A model generated the notes under the pieces. It made no database searches. It saw only the letters and a list, made by a program, of their open reading frames with translations, and had not been told where the DNA came from. From an uncultured Paenibacillaceae bacterium (GTDB lineage: Bacteria > Bacillota > Bacilli > Paenibacillales > K13), in assembly GCA_913056365.1 (NCBI GenBank), contig CAJXLT010000002.1, forward strand, positions 558,001-622,000: DNA of 64,000 nt. The letters run 5' to 3'. The translations under genes and the position numbers were made by a program. Positions 33,889 to 43,723 of this stretch are shown in pieces; the stretch's first letter is position 1, and each line of letters opens with the position of its first letter.

Positions 33889-34085
33889 GCAACTGTATTT
33901 TGTGCAGTTAGTTTTAGCAATAACCTCGCAAATGGACGGATTACATGCAAAAAGTGCAGCTAGATTCATCATCATCACCACATTCCACTGAATCGCGCCA
34001 ATGTAAATGTACATAATGCAGTTAGTCTACTCTAATCGTGCCAAATGTCCGAAAATAAATGTACAAAATGCATGTAGTCGCGTAC
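33889..34085. repeat. Intergenic repeat, family 1, copy B
   Basis: In a 467-bp gap without a gene, four direct motifs occur: GCAGTTAG at 33904, GCAGCTAG at 33956, GCAGTTAG at 34018 and GCATGTAG at 34070, with spacings of 52, 62 and 52 bp. Each follows a TGTA..TTGTG or similar lead. Between motifs a loosely repeated CAAATGTCCG/CAAATGGACG block is also seen. The rest of the gap up to the isomerase start shows nothing I can name. Confidence 0.75.
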
Positions 34086-34228
34086 AAGAGCGGTGTAACT
34101 CGGCCATCTTTGGTGTGTAGTTCATAAGAAGATTCATTGACTAGTGAGAAATTTGACAACGCTGGTGGGAATAAGCGAGAATGAATCGAGTCCCACTAGG
34201 TCAACGGACAACAGGAAGGAGCTCCCCC

Positions 34229-35287
34229 ATGGAAGAATCCCAACATTCTCCGTCACGGATCACACAGCGCAAGGCGGAGCATATCGATATATGCTTGCAT
34301 CAGGATGTGGCAGGATGCGGTATAGACAGCGGCTGGAACGATTACCGCTTCGTGCACAATGCACTGCCGGAAATCCGCTTCGCTGATGTATCGACGCACG
34401 CACACTTTCTGGACAAGCCGCTGAAGACGCCGCTGCTCGTCAGCTCCATGACTGGCGGCACAGAGGAAGCATGGCAGCTGAACCGGCTGCTGGCTGTTGC
34501 AGCCGAAGCCCACGGCTGGGCGCTAGGGCTTGGTTCGATGCGCGCTGCGCTGGAGCAGCCAGAGACTGCACGAACCTTCCGCGTGCGGCAATGGGCGCCG
34601 TCGATTCCTATACTCGCGAATGTAGGCGCAGTTCAATTGAATGAAGGCGTTACGGTCGATGATTGTCGGACGCTGGTCCACATGGCGGAGGCGGACGGTC
34701 TTATCCTGCATCTGAATCCGATGCAAGAGATTTTCCAACCCGATGGTGACACCAACTTCACCGGTCTGCTCGCTAAGATTGAACAATTGTGCAGCAAGCT
34801 CGAAGTACCCGTTGGCGTGAAGGAAGTCGGGATGGGTATCGACGACGAGACGGCCCGTCATCTAGCAGCAGCGGGCGTAGCCTTCATCGATGCAGCTGGA
34901 GCAGGCGGGACATCATGGATTCTTGTGGAAGGGCATCGTTCTCCCGATCCAGTCAAGCAGCAGGCAGCCCATGCATTCGCGGACTGGGGCATTCCGACTG
35001 CTGCGAGCGTTCAGCAAATTCGCCGCACCCTTCCAGACATACCGCTCATTGCTAGCGGTGGCATTCATAATGGCGTTGAGGCAGCGAAGGCCATAGCATT
35101 GGGCGCTCATGTAGCAGGCACTGGGCGCACCTTACTCCAAGCTGCGTCTATATCAGAGCGCGAGCTAGATGAGACAATGGCGCGCTTCACCTTCGAGCTG
35201 AAAGCAGCGATGTTCGGAATCGGCGCTTCCAGCATCCAAGAACTGCAAGGCACAGAGCGCCTTATTCAGCATCGGGGGCAGGAGTAA
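34229..35287 (+). CDS. fni: Type 2 isopentenyl-diphosphate delta-isomerase
   Basis: 352 residues. An FMN-dependent TIM barrel that interconverts IPP and DMAPP for isoprenoid synthesis. Visible blocks are ITQRKAEHIDIC at the start, LLVSSMTGGTEEAWQLN (substrate site), LHLNPMQEIFQPDGD (catalytic Gln and metal Glu), VKEVGMGID, and the FMN phosphate loop LIASGGIHNGVEAAKA. The start at 34229 follows GGAAGGAG; an upstream in-frame ATG lacks one. Its 3' end overlaps the end of the convergent PBP gene by 26 bp. Confidence 0.95.
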   Translation: MEESQHSPSRITQRKAEHIDICLHQDVAGCGIDSGWNDYRFVHNALPEIRFADVSTHAHFLDKPLKTPLLVSSMTGGTEEAWQLNRLLAVAAEAHGWALGLGSMRAALEQPETARTFRVRQWAPSIPILANVGAVQLNEGVTVDDCRTLVHMAEADGLILHLNPMQEIFQPDGDTNFTGLLAKIEQLCSKLEVPVGVKEVGMGIDDETARHLAAAGVAFIDAAGAGGTSWILVEGHRSPDPVKQQAAHAFADWGIPTAASVQQIRRTLPDIPLIASGGIHNGVEAAKAIALGAHVAGTGRTLLQAASISERELDETMARFTFELKAAMFGIGASSIQELQGTERLIQHRGQE

Positions 35288-37091
35288 CTATCTGCTCATC
35301 TGCGGTCATCAGCGCCTCAGCTACCTCTCGAAACAGCCTCACTCCTTGATGGACCGTGTTCGGCTGCTGATCATACACGGCTGCAGTGATAATATAACGC
35401 GGTCGAGCAGCAGGTACATAACCCGTAAACCAATGATGCACCCGCTCCTTATGCAACCCAACCTGAGCCGTACCGCTCTTGCCTGCAACTGACCAGGGCA
35501 TATCTGCTAACGCTCGTCCGGTTCCTTCCTCCACCACCTTCTCCATCGCTTGCTTCAAGCGCCTTGCCGTTCGTCGGCTCAAAACCATATCTGTTACATG
35601 TCTCTCCTCCATGTCGTAGGCGGTCGAACCGTTCGCATATCGGATTTCCTTCACGATCTGCGGCGTGATTCGCTTCCCGTCGTGGAGAATTGTCTGCATC
35701 ATGACAGCAGACTGGAGCGGTGACATGCGCGCATCACGCTGTCCGATCGCGGTCTGCACACGCGCTCCTTCATCCCCTGCCAGACGGGCCGCCGTGAATA
35801 ACGAACCGGACTCCTCTTGGTCCAATAATCGAATAACCTTACCTTCATCTAACTCCAACACAGGTCCTACTTGCTGGTTCAGACCAAGCTTAACCGCTGT
35901 GTCCTCAAATTGCTGCGGTGTCAAAGAGAGCATCGCTTGCGCAATCGCCACATTGCAAGAGTGTGCTAATGCTTCCATAAGCGTAAGCTTCCCGTGTCCC
36001 CCTGCCTTCCAGCAGGACAGACCATAATCGCCATAATGCCCATTGCACTCGAACTTGTGGTCATCGGGAAGCGTATGATGCTCCCATACGGCCGCAGCTA
36101 CCGCTAGCTTCATGATCGAGCCCGGTGTATATGCCGTTATAGCTCGATTCTGCCAATTCTCGTTAGCGAGATTGATCTGCAACGGGTTGAAATTCGGTCT
36201 GCTGGCCATGACCCGAATGTCACTGTTCTGCGCATCCAGCACCACAACTGCACTGCCATGTGAACGACCATGCTCATCCATCAATTGCTCTACAAGCTGC
36301 TGTTGGCGGCGATCCAACGTCGTGCTTACTTGCAGCGGATAATAAGGGTTGTCATTGACTTGTGTTCGCAAACCTAATCCCTTCAACAACCTACCGTCGC
36401 CACTCACATGCACCGAGATAGATTCAGAAGTGCGTCCGCGTATAACTGGCTCAAGTGTACGCTCCAGACCAGCTACTCCGATTCGTTGATCGGACCGTAT
36501 CCTTCCCGTTCGCAGTTGATCCGCATATAGGGCTTGCAACGCTTGCGGATGCTGTCCAACAAATCCAATTACATGGCTTGCCAGATAAGGTTCCGCATAT
36601 CGCAATGAATAGGGGACAATTTCCACACCGTCCAATCCAGCCTGCACCAACTGCTCACGCTGCTGTACAGATAAGGCCTGCGGCGCCAATTGCCCATACA
36701 ATTGCCACAGAAACGGCTCCTCCTTGTTCACATACGCAGGATCTCCTAGAATTGCTGAGATCGTGTCGTAACGAATGTCATTCCCTGCACCGATAGCACT
36801 CTGAAGCGGGAATACCGCTGCCGCAGCTACATTCCGACCCGTCAGCGGCACACCATGACGATCTACGAAATCTGCCCGACCATCATGCAGCACCAAAGCC
36901 TGCTCACGCTGGCGCACAGCAGCACTCGTCCAATCAACCGGAGCCGCTAGTTGAATCCAGCCCAGTCTTCCTAGCCATACGAACATGACCATGGTAAAGA
37001 TCAATAGCGTCCAGAATATTCGCCTTGGCTGCAATACGAGGACCTCCCTTCCCGGATCATCTATCCCCAGCATTGCCACTTTCAACTCCAT
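35262..37091 (-). CDS. Class B penicillin-binding protein (transpeptidase)
   Basis: 609 residues. An N-terminal membrane helix (about 28-48) is followed by a PBP dimer domain and a transpeptidase domain with all three motifs: TPGSIMKL (SxxK), SHSCN (SxN) and KSGTAQVG (KSG). It cross-links peptidoglycan outside the membrane. No PASTA repeats, which separates it from SpoVD/PbpX-type forms; its exact role (elongation, division or sporulation) is not shown. The start is uncertain: ATG 37091 has no clear ribosome site, and ATG 37073 has GGAG 12 bases before it. Confidence 0.93.
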   Translation of the reverse strand: MELKVAMLGIDDPGREVLVLQPRRIFWTLLIFTMVMFVWLGRLGWIQLAAPVDWTSAAVRQREQALVLHDGRADFVDRHGVPLTGRNVAAAAVFPLQSAIGAGNDIRYDTISAILGDPAYVNKEEPFLWQLYGQLAPQALSVQQREQLVQAGLDGVEIVPYSLRYAEPYLASHVIGFVGQHPQALQALYADQLRTGRIRSDQRIGVAGLERTLEPVIRGRTSESISVHVSGDGRLLKGLGLRTQVNDNPYYPLQVSTTLDRRQQQLVEQLMDEHGRSHGSAVVVLDAQNSDIRVMASRPNFNPLQINLANENWQNRAITAYTPGSIMKLAVAAAVWEHHTLPDDHKFECNGHYGDYGLSCWKAGGHGKLTLMEALAHSCNVAIAQAMLSLTPQQFEDTAVKLGLNQQVGPVLELDEGKVIRLLDQEESGSLFTAARLAGDEGARVQTAIGQRDARMSPLQSAVMMQTILHDGKRITPQIVKEIRYANGSTAYDMEERHVTDMVLSRRTARRLKQAMEKVVEEGTGRALADMPWSVAGKSGTAQVGLHKERVHHWFTGYVPAARPRYIITAAVYDQQPNTVHQGVRLFREVAEALMTADEQIVTPAPDAE

Positions 37092-37121
37092 ACATAACGT
37101 TCACACTTGTGCGCTGACGAC

Positions 37122-37153
37122 AAAAAACTGCCTCCATCCATAGGATGGGGCAG
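37122..37153 (-). terminator. Terminator of the chemoreceptor gene
   Basis: On the minus strand CTGCCCCATCC pairs with GGATGGAGGCAG around a TAT loop, with one bulge, followed by TTTTTT (37122-37127). It lies 44 bp after the receptor stop and just before the PBP start. Confidence 0.88.
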
Positions 37154-37196
37154 CTTATATATCGCCGTGCTATGTGGTCACAGGTTATCCACTCGT

Positions 37197-39407
37197 TTAT
37201 TTCGATCCATTCTCTTCTTCCACCTTAAACCGCTGCAAGATTTCCTGTAATGACTTCGACAATGCTTCCAGCTTCTCAGCCATCTGTACAAGGCCATCGC
37301 TAGAGCTAAGCTGTTGATTGGATAGCGATGCTACCTGCTCCGACGTCGCCGAAGATTCCTGCGACACGGCACTGACACTAGACATTGCCTCTGATAAAGT
37401 CATCTGTGAGGACTCAAGTGTCTGCAGCGACTGCGTGACATCATCCAGCTTCGTAATGAACGATTCCATCTCGCCTCTTACCGTACTGAACAGCTTGTCT
37501 GTATCCTTAACAGAGGAAATCTGCTCTTGGAAGATTGGGTATGCATCTGACAGCACATCGACTGTCTCCGCGATCTCGGTTTGAATCGTATCTGTAATCT
37601 GGCCTACTACATCGATAGACTGTCTCGATTGGTCCGCAAGCTTGCGGATTTCATCAGCGACAACCATGAAGCCTTTGCCCGCCGCGCCTGCCCGCGCTGC
37701 CTCAATCGTGGCATTCAGTGACAATATATTCGTCTGCTTGGCGATTGCGTTGAGCATATCGAGAATTTTCCGAATGGAGTCGGTGCTTTCCTTCAGCTTG
37801 TCAACCTTCTCCACCATTGAGCGGGTCATCTTCTCCGTTTGCTCTGTCTTGCCGATAAGCTCACTCATTGTACCTGTGCCTTGTTCACTGACTCCCCGAA
37901 CGTTGTGGGCTGCTTTGCCCATATCCATATTGGCATCCACTACGATGCGCATCTGCTCCCCAAGCTCAATCGTAATGCCGTTGCCCTTCTCCGCTTCCGA
38001 CGCCAGCGTAGAAGCGCCTGAGGCGATTTGCTCAGTCGCCATCGAAATTTCTTTGGATGAAAGCGCTGTTTGCTTCGATACGTTCGAGAGCTCTGTTGCA
38101 GTCGCCAGCACATCCAGAGCGGATTGGTTCGTCTGCTTGACCAACAGGGAGATTTGCTCCATCATACGGTTGAAGCTTTCGCCCAATTGTCCAATCTCAT
38201 CCTTGCTTCGGATCGAAGTGCGAACAGACAGGTTGCCCTGCTCGCCCTCATTCATCAAGTTTCGCAAGCCGATAAGTGGTCGAGCAATCATATGAACCAT
38301 CACATAGCCGACCCCTATAGCGACCAGAACTGCAAGTCCGATAATGAGCGACGTCATCGTCATGATCTGGCCTGTAGCTTCCTCCGTTAATTCATCAACT
38401 TCAACAGACCCTATCAGGAACCAATCATTATTGTCTGCATGGAATTTATCATGAATAATCAAATTGCCATCGTTCTCGTAATAATGAGCCTCAGTAATGA
38501 CCTGTCCATCTTCTTTAGCCAACGCAATCTCTTCTAGAACGGTGCCAATGTCGTCTTGATTCTCACTGTAGATCAGCTCATTGTTCGCATTCACAATATA
38601 CTTCACACCGCTTTCACCAAGCTCTAGGTTGGCGAGATGCTGTTGGAATGCAGACGCCTTGATCTCTATGAGCAACACACCTGTATCCGAGTTCGTTGAG
38701 GTTGTACGAATTAAGCGCGCAAGACCGAACGTGGATTCCTGACTATTGCCCATGACACCGCCAGGTATCGTGTTTAACCAGACAATGTTCCCGGTTTCCA
38801 GCGCTTGCTGAAACCATGCCTGTTCCGCAATCCCGGTTTTGGTCGCCGAAGTTACGCTGCCGCCGGATGAAACGAGATTACCTTCCAAATCAAAATAGAA
38901 AATCGAGTGAAGCTCGTTATTGGCCATTGTAATGCCGTTCAGCTTATTATCCAATGATGCCTTCATCTCATATAACGCGAAATTGTCTTCCGTTCCTCTG
39001 TCAATAGTACCAATCGTCTCTTGGATTTCAGCATCTGTCAGAAATTGCAGGGAAAGCTCTGTATACTTGTTCAGTACCAAATCCATTTTTTCCTTAGCCT
39101 GAACGATCGCCTGCTGAGAAAATTCAGACACCTGATCGGTAATGGTGCTCTTGGAAGTCAGGTAGGAGGTGAATCCTGAAATGGAGACTAAAATAATGAC
39201 ACTTACGAAAAATAAGATAAACAGCTTGGCACCTACTGAGCGAGATGGATTCAAAGAAAAGGTGCGTTTGCCTGATGGCGCATTATGTATCGGCCTGTTC
39301 CTTTGTTCATTATCCGGTTGATGCGAGTTGTCTTCTGATGGTAACGCTTTCTTGGAAGTCCTCGAAACAGATTGAATACGCTGCGTCAGCTGTTTCCATA
39401 GCTTCAT
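37197..39407 (-). CDS. Methyl-accepting chemotaxis protein with extracellular cache domain
   Basis: 736 residues. A polar, Asn/Gln-rich cytoplasmic lead of about 55 residues comes before TM1 ([18 protein letters not shown]). The extracytoplasmic sensor (about 80-340) has the dCache pattern ([18 protein letters not shown] ... [15 protein letters not shown]). TM2 ([20 protein letters not shown]) leads to HAMP and a signalling coiled coil whose hairpin tip reads [19 protein letters not shown] then [15 protein letters not shown]. The ATG at 39407 follows GAAGGGG. It stands alone. A transducer; ligand unknown. Confidence 0.94.
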   Translation of the reverse strand: MKLWKQLTQRIQSVSRTSKKALPSEDNSHQPDNEQRNRPIHNAPSGKRTFSLNPSRSVGAKLFILFFVSVIILVSISGFTSYLTSKSTITDQVSEFSQQAIVQAKEKMDLVLNKYTELSLQFLTDAEIQETIGTIDRGTEDNFALYEMKASLDNKLNGITMANNELHSIFYFDLEGNLVSSGGSVTSATKTGIAEQAWFQQALETGNIVWLNTIPGGVMGNSQESTFGLARLIRTTSTNSDTGVLLIEIKASAFQQHLANLELGESGVKYIVNANNELIYSENQDDIGTVLEEIALAKEDGQVITEAHYYENDGNLIIHDKFHADNNDWFLIGSVEVDELTEEATGQIMTMTSLIIGLAVLVAIGVGYVMVHMIARPLIGLRNLMNEGEQGNLSVRTSIRSKDEIGQLGESFNRMMEQISLLVKQTNQSALDVLATATELSNVSKQTALSSKEISMATEQIASGASTLASEAEKGNGITIELGEQMRIVVDANMDMGKAAHNVRGVSEQGTGTMSELIGKTEQTEKMTRSMVEKVDKLKESTDSIRKILDMLNAIAKQTNILSLNATIEAARAGAAGKGFMVVADEIRKLADQSRQSIDVVGQITDTIQTEIAETVDVLSDAYPIFQEQISSVKDTDKLFSTVRGEMESFITKLDDVTQSLQTLESSQMTLSEAMSSVSAVSQESSATSEQVASLSNQQLSSSDGLVQMAEKLEALSKSLQEILQRFKVEEENGSK

Positions 39408-39437
39408 GTTCTGCACCCCTTCACTTAAATAATACAA

Positions 39438-39491
39438 GGAATCATGTCAATTGTGTTACTAGTCAATATTCGACAAAAGCGACATGATTCC
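39438..39491. repeat. Inverted repeat between trhP2 and the chemoreceptor gene
   Basis: GGAATCATGTC (39438-39448) pairs perfectly with GACATGATTCC (39481-39491) over 11 bp with a 32-bp loop. It follows the trhP2 stop on the minus strand but has no T tract, so it is either a weak terminator or a protein-binding site before the chemoreceptor gene. Confidence 0.5.
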
Positions 39492-39498
39492 TCCATGA

Positions 39499-40806
39499 TT
39501 ATTTTCTCGATTTTTTCAACATGAATTTCTTACGCAGCATGTCCATCGGCTTCACTGGGCCTTCCATCTTCAAGCGAAGCTTCTGGAGCGGATGACGGGC
39601 CGCATCCAATGGATTTCCTTCCTCGTCGCATATTTCTTCCACTGTTTGCCGGAAGCGAACGCCATCGGGACTGAATACTTCAAGCTCTGTGCCGGGCTTG
39701 AAATAATTGCGTTGCTCAATGACCGCCATTCCCGTAGCTGCATCATATTCGAGTACAATCCCGGCAAAATCGAACGGCGCCTGCTTGTCCTCTTCTTCAT
39801 AAATATGCTCCTTGGCACCTGGAACTTGAAAGAAGAAGCCTTCATTCAACGGTCGATTCGCTGCTTTATGGATCTCTTCCAGCCATTCCGGCTTCAGCTC
39901 ATATTGTTCGGGATCGGCCAAATACGCGTCAATCGCCTGTCGATACGCATACACTACCGTTGCTGCGTAATGCATGCTCTTCATGCGTCCCTCGATCTTC
40001 AAGCTGTCGATGCCCGCATCAATAATTTGTGGAATATGCTCGATCATGCACAAGTCCTTAGACCCCATCGTGAAGCTTTCTTCCTCATCTGCGAACAGCG
40101 GAACGCCTTCTGCTAGAAGCTGACCAGATTCATCACTTGCAGACTGATACAGGTCATACTTCCACCTGCAAGACTGTGAGCAGCCGCCACGATTGGAGTC
40201 ACGATCGGTCAGATGATTGGACAAGACACACCTGCCAGAGAAGGAGGAACACATAGCCCCGTGGACGAACGCTTCGATCTCGACATCGACCTTCTGCTTG
40301 ATTTCCATAATATCCTTCATGGATGCTTCGCGAGCGAGGACGACACGCGGAAGCCCTTCTTCCTTCCAATAGCGAACAGCTTCCCAGTTCAACGTGGATT
40401 GCTGGGTTGACAAGTGAACCTCCAGCTTCGGGGCCACCTTCATCGCAGTATCGATAATAATTGGATCTGCCGCGATGATCGCCGCGATGCCGACAGCCTC
40501 CAGCTCGCGCATATAATCAGCGATACCGGCCAAATCTTCGTTATGCGCATAGATGTTGGCTGCTACGAACACCTTGGCTCCGTATCCTTCGGCAAATTGC
40601 ACAGCCTCCCGCATCTCATCCAACGTGAAGTTGTCTGCATTGGATCGCAAGGAGTATTGCGGACCGCCAATGTATACAGCATCCGCTCCATAATGAACAG
40701 CCATCTTCAGCTTCTCCAAATTACCGCCGGGTGCTAGCAACTCCGGCCGTGCCAGCTTGCGTCGATTCGCGACTGCTGCCGGCGCTTCTTCCAACCGAAT
40801 AGACAT
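39499..40806 (-). CDS. trhP2: U32-family tRNA hydroxylation protein TrhP2 (YrrO)
   Basis: 435 residues. Although named peptidase U32, this family makes 5-hydroxyuridine at the tRNA wobble base from prephenate. The N-terminal barrel opens with LARPELLAPGGNLEKLKMAV and the core motif EAFVHGAMCSSFSGRCVLSN is followed by GGCSQSCRWKYDL, whose Cys residues bind the Fe-S cluster. ATG 40806 is chosen because GGGAGG lies 8 bases before it. It follows trhP1 by 24 bp in an operon with trmR, which methylates the same base. Confidence 0.93.
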   Translation of the reverse strand: MSIRLEEAPAAVANRRKLARPELLAPGGNLEKLKMAVHYGADAVYIGGPQYSLRSNADNFTLDEMREAVQFAEGYGAKVFVAANIYAHNEDLAGIADYMRELEAVGIAAIIAADPIIIDTAMKVAPKLEVHLSTQQSTLNWEAVRYWKEEGLPRVVLAREASMKDIMEIKQKVDVEIEAFVHGAMCSSFSGRCVLSNHLTDRDSNRGGCSQSCRWKYDLYQSASDESGQLLAEGVPLFADEEESFTMGSKDLCMIEHIPQIIDAGIDSLKIEGRMKSMHYAATVVYAYRQAIDAYLADPEQYELKPEWLEEIHKAANRPLNEGFFFQVPGAKEHIYEEEDKQAPFDFAGIVLEYDAATGMAVIEQRNYFKPGTELEVFSPDGVRFRQTVEEICDEEGNPLDAARHPLQKLRLKMEGPVKPMDMLRKKFMLKKSRK

Positions 40807-40830
40807 CGGATGCACCTCCCTCTAGATGAT

Positions 40831-41769
40831 TTAGTAAACCTGCTCCTTGAACAGAAAGCCATAAGTCAATTCACGATGCGGATCTTGATAGTGCTGGATA
40901 CGTTCCAGCCAAACAGGGTTTGGTTCGTAGTTATCCGGGTCGCTAGTCCAGGCATCCAGTGCTTCCCTGTAAGAACGAACTGCAGCTGCGTGTGCTTCCG
41001 TTGACATAAGCAGCCCTTCCATCTTCAAGCTGTGAATGGGAGCGGTCAGCAGTTCGTCCAGAACCTCCAACAGACAGATGTCTTCAGCGCTCATAATGTG
41101 CGTGCCGTCTCGGTCTTCATAGATCGGAAAGCGCAAATCCTTCCTCTCTTGTTCGACCAAGTAGAATCCGTGTTCCTTGCCTTGAATCTCATCCGAGGCC
41201 TCGGTTCCTTGATAGTGCATATAGCTCTGTATCAGGTTGCGGCCGGAATGATACAGTGTCGTCATCCCGTGCACCTGAACTTGCACTTCCATCCCTGCAT
41301 GCTCGGTAACTTCCGTGATTTCCTCCAAGTTCAACTCTCTGGCCAGTACGACGCGCTTCGCTCCTCTTGCCCCCCAATATTGGGCCGTTGCATAATTCGT
41401 CGAAGTCATCTCTGGATTCCAATGAAACACCGGTTCATAGCCCAGATCACGGCAAATCATCAAGACAGCTGGATCACCGAACACTAACGCATCCGGCCGC
41501 AGCTGCTTCAACAATTGAATATATTCCTTCAGCTCAGGCAGCTGATCATTGGCGAATACATGATTGACCGCCACATAAATGCGAATCCCATGCTCTCTAG
41601 CAGCAGCAATCGCATCGCCAAGCTCATCTGCTGTGATCTCTCCTGACAGACGAACGCCGAAGCGGCTTTCTCCAACAATGACCGCATCAGCCCCTGCTTG
41701 TGCTACCTGCTTGATCTCTTCTATTGAACGAGCTGTGGCCAGTAATTCCGGTGACGTTCTCAATGCCAC
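40831..41769 (-). CDS. trhP1: U32-family tRNA hydroxylation protein TrhP1 (YrrN)
   Basis: 312 residues, the shorter partner of the next gene. It keeps the barrel (SIEEIKQVAQAGADAVIVG) and the HG..S..R block (QVHGMTTLYHSGRNLIQS), but lacks the Cys residues of TrhP2, as is usual for YrrN. The two work together in 5-hydroxyuridine synthesis. The start is GTG with AAGGAAG upstream. The gap to trmR is 11 bp. Confidence 0.9.
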   Translation of the reverse strand: MALRTSPELLATARSIEEIKQVAQAGADAVIVGESRFGVRLSGEITADELGDAIAAAREHGIRIYVAVNHVFANDQLPELKEYIQLLKQLRPDALVFGDPAVLMICRDLGYEPVFHWNPEMTSTNYATAQYWGARGAKRVVLARELNLEEITEVTEHAGMEVQVQVHGMTTLYHSGRNLIQSYMHYQGTEASDEIQGKEHGFYLVEQERKDLRFPIYEDRDGTHIMSAEDICLLEVLDELLTAPIHSLKMEGLLMSTEAHAAAVRSYREALDAWTSDPDNYEPNPVWLERIQHYQDPHRELTYGFLFKEQVY

Positions 41770-41780
41770 TCACTTCCTTT

Positions 41781-42437
41781 TTAACGTTTTCGACTAATTG
41801 CAACACCGTCTCCTGTCGGTATGATCAACGTTTCCAGTTCAGGATGCGTCGATAGCATGTCATTATAACTCTGCAGCTTGCGGATCATGGAACGCTTATT
41901 CGCTGGAAGTTCTTCCACTGGCATTGTCACCAGTCCTTGAAACAACACATTGTCTGATGCCATCCACCCGCCGCTTCTCAGCTTCGGCAGAGCAAGTTGC
42001 ATAAATTCCTTATACTTGCCTTTGGCTGCATCAATGAACAGCACATCGAACGGGCCTGCAACTTCCCCTATCGTATGCAATGCGTCGCCATGTATGCAGC
42101 GCACACGTTCATTCACACCTGCCTCAGCGAAATTCCTTGAAGCCCGCTCAGCCCGCTCCGCATCCAGTTCCAGTGTTATGATTTCAGCATCAGGCACTGC
42201 CAATGCCATGTGAATCGAAGAGTAGCCGATCGCTGTTCCGATTTCCAAGATACGTCTGGGCGACGTGAGCTGAAGCAGCATGCGAATAAGTGCAATACCA
42301 CTGCGCTGGATATTCGGAATTCCTTCGGCACGTCCCTCTTGCTCCAATCGAAGCAATGTTGTACTGCGATCCCACATTTCCTGATTGTCTAGCAATTGTT
42401 CTACATAACGATTAATCTGTTCGTGAACAATCTCCAT
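41781..42437 (-). CDS. trmR: tRNA 5-hydroxyuridine methyltransferase TrmR (YrrM)
   Basis: 218 residues, a class I SAM methyltransferase of the caffeoyl-CoA/catechol O-methyltransferase group. SAM binding is seen in RILEIGTAIGYSSIHMA and IITLELDAERAE; the metal/substrate loop is DVLFIDAAKGKYKEF. TrmR converts 5-hydroxyuridine to 5-methoxyuridine at position 34 of tRNA, so it works on the product of the two U32 proteins next to it. GAGGGG lies before the ATG. Confidence 0.93.
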   Translation of the reverse strand: MEIVHEQINRYVEQLLDNQEMWDRSTTLLRLEQEGRAEGIPNIQRSGIALIRMLLQLTSPRRILEIGTAIGYSSIHMALAVPDAEIITLELDAERAERASRNFAEAGVNERVRCIHGDALHTIGEVAGPFDVLFIDAAKGKYKEFMQLALPKLRSGGWMASDNVLFQGLVTMPVEELPANKRSMIRKLQSYNDMLSTHPELETLIIPTGDGVAISRKR

Positions 42438-42471
42438 CGGTCCCCTCCTGCTCGGCTGCTCGCTTCAATCA

Positions 42472-43590
42472 TTATTGAGCATTCGCTTCCATCTGCTTGC
42501 TTTGTTCGATGTTGGCCAAATGCTGTGCATAAGTTTCTGCGAATAGATGCTCCTGGCTGCCGTCTTTCTTCGTCACATAATAAAAGTACGGCGACTCCTC
42601 TGGATACAACGCTGCTTGAATCGATGCCAAGCCAGGCGCTGCAATCGGTCCAGGAGGCAGACCGGCATACAGATATGTGTTATACGGATGATCGATCTCC
42701 AAATCCTCATAGATTACCCGATCCTTGTGCTCGCCTAATGCATATTGAACGGTTGCATCAATTTGCAGCTTCTGTCCAATCTCGAGTCGATTATAGATAA
42801 CACCGGCTACAATCGGTCGCTCTTCATCGAGAATGACCTCCCGTTCTATCAAGGAAGCAACTGTCATTACTTCATGAAAGGTCAACCCAAGCTTCTCCAG
42901 CTGCTGCGGCCAATCTTCCGGCAGTTCCTCCAGCTTGTGATCCAGCTCCTCCAGCATGCGCTGCACCATGACTTGTTCAGAGAATCCCTCTTTCACAATC
43001 TCATACGTCTCCGGGAACAGATAGCCTTCCAGCCAGTGCATATAATCTCCGTCAGCCGGAATATCTTGAATGGATGTAGCCATGAAATTTTGCGGTTCGC
43101 TGACAAGCCGGAGAAATTCCTCTTGCTGAATAAGACCCTGACTGCTGAATTCCTCAGCCATCTGTGCGACAGTCATGCCTTCAGGGACAGTAAATCTCAC
43201 CATCTCTATTGGAATCGTATCGCCTGTATTGAACTTCTCAATCATATCATCCAATGTCATGCCAGGTGTCAGTTCATACTCCCCGGCTTGAAAGCGGCTT
43301 CCTTCATCCTTATAACGCAAATAATAACTAAATATAAGTGAGCTGCGAATAAGTCCAGATTGCTCAAGCTTCTTGGTCACAGCCGTTGAATGCATGCCAG
43401 GCTCGATCTCGAATGTTACACTTTCCCCAATATCAACAGGCTTTAAGGCATTCGCTACAAACATGCCAAGCCCAGTTATGGTTCCAGCTACTAAGCAGAA
43501 CAATACTAACAGCACCGTCAGCATAGCCTTCCATGGCTTACGGCGAACTACAGCTTCATCATGCTGCTCCCTGTCCTCTTTCCCCTTCAA
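42472..43590 (-). CDS. mltG: Endolytic murein transglycosylase MltG
   Basis: 372 residues. Cytoplasmic charged start, one membrane helix (about 20-45), then a LysM-like segment (FEIEPGMHSTAVTKKLEQSG) and the YceG catalytic domain with Glu in MTVASLIEREVILDEERP then VAGVIYNRL, and a final GLPPGPIAAPGLASIQAAL block. It cuts nascent glycan strands at the membrane. The start is TTG with AGGAGGGG 7 bases upstream. It is the first gene of the mltG-trmR-trhP1-trhP2 run. Confidence 0.95.
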   Translation of the reverse strand: MKGKEDREQHDEAVVRRKPWKAMLTVLLVLFCLVAGTITGLGMFVANALKPVDIGESVTFEIEPGMHSTAVTKKLEQSGLIRSSLIFSYYLRYKDEGSRFQAGEYELTPGMTLDDMIEKFNTGDTIPIEMVRFTVPEGMTVAQMAEEFSSQGLIQQEEFLRLVSEPQNFMATSIQDIPADGDYMHWLEGYLFPETYEIVKEGFSEQVMVQRMLEELDHKLEELPEDWPQQLEKLGLTFHEVMTVASLIEREVILDEERPIVAGVIYNRLEIGQKLQIDATVQYALGEHKDRVIYEDLEIDHPYNTYLYAGLPPGPIAAPGLASIQAALYPEESPYFYYVTKKDGSQEHLFAETYAQHLANIEQSKQMEANAQ

Positions 43591-43610
43591 TACAAATCCC
43601 CTCCTAGATA

Positions 43611-43695
43611 CCCACGAAAGTGACGTCTATCCTCCGAAGCTAATTCCGATTACTTTCGCGGGGCCCATACAAAACACCTGCGAAAGTGACGTAAG
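43611..43695. repeat. Hairpin repeat, family 2 (one full and one partial copy)
   Basis: A full copy (43611-43664) opens with CCCACGAAAGTGACG and closes with ATTACTTTCGCGGGG, so its ends can pair. A partial copy (CCTGCGAAAGTGACGTAAG, 43677-43695) follows 66 bp after the first start. It separates the DUF1292 terminator from mltG. Confidence 0.75.
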
Positions 43696-43700
43696 TCAAG

Positions 43701-43723
43701 AAAAAAGAGCGGCACGCCGCTCT
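43701..43723 (-). terminator. Terminator after the DUF1292 gene
   Basis: AGAGCGGC (43706-43713) and GCCGCTCT (43716-43723) form an 8-bp stem, and the minus strand ends with TTTTTTC. The hairpin overlaps the stop codon of the DUF1292 gene. Confidence 0.88.

Noticed and set aside
37642-38295. Plus-strand ORF of 217 codons inside the chemoreceptor gene
   Set aside because: Low-complexity Ser/Val-rich translation opposite the signalling coiled coil; the chemoreceptor frame is certain.
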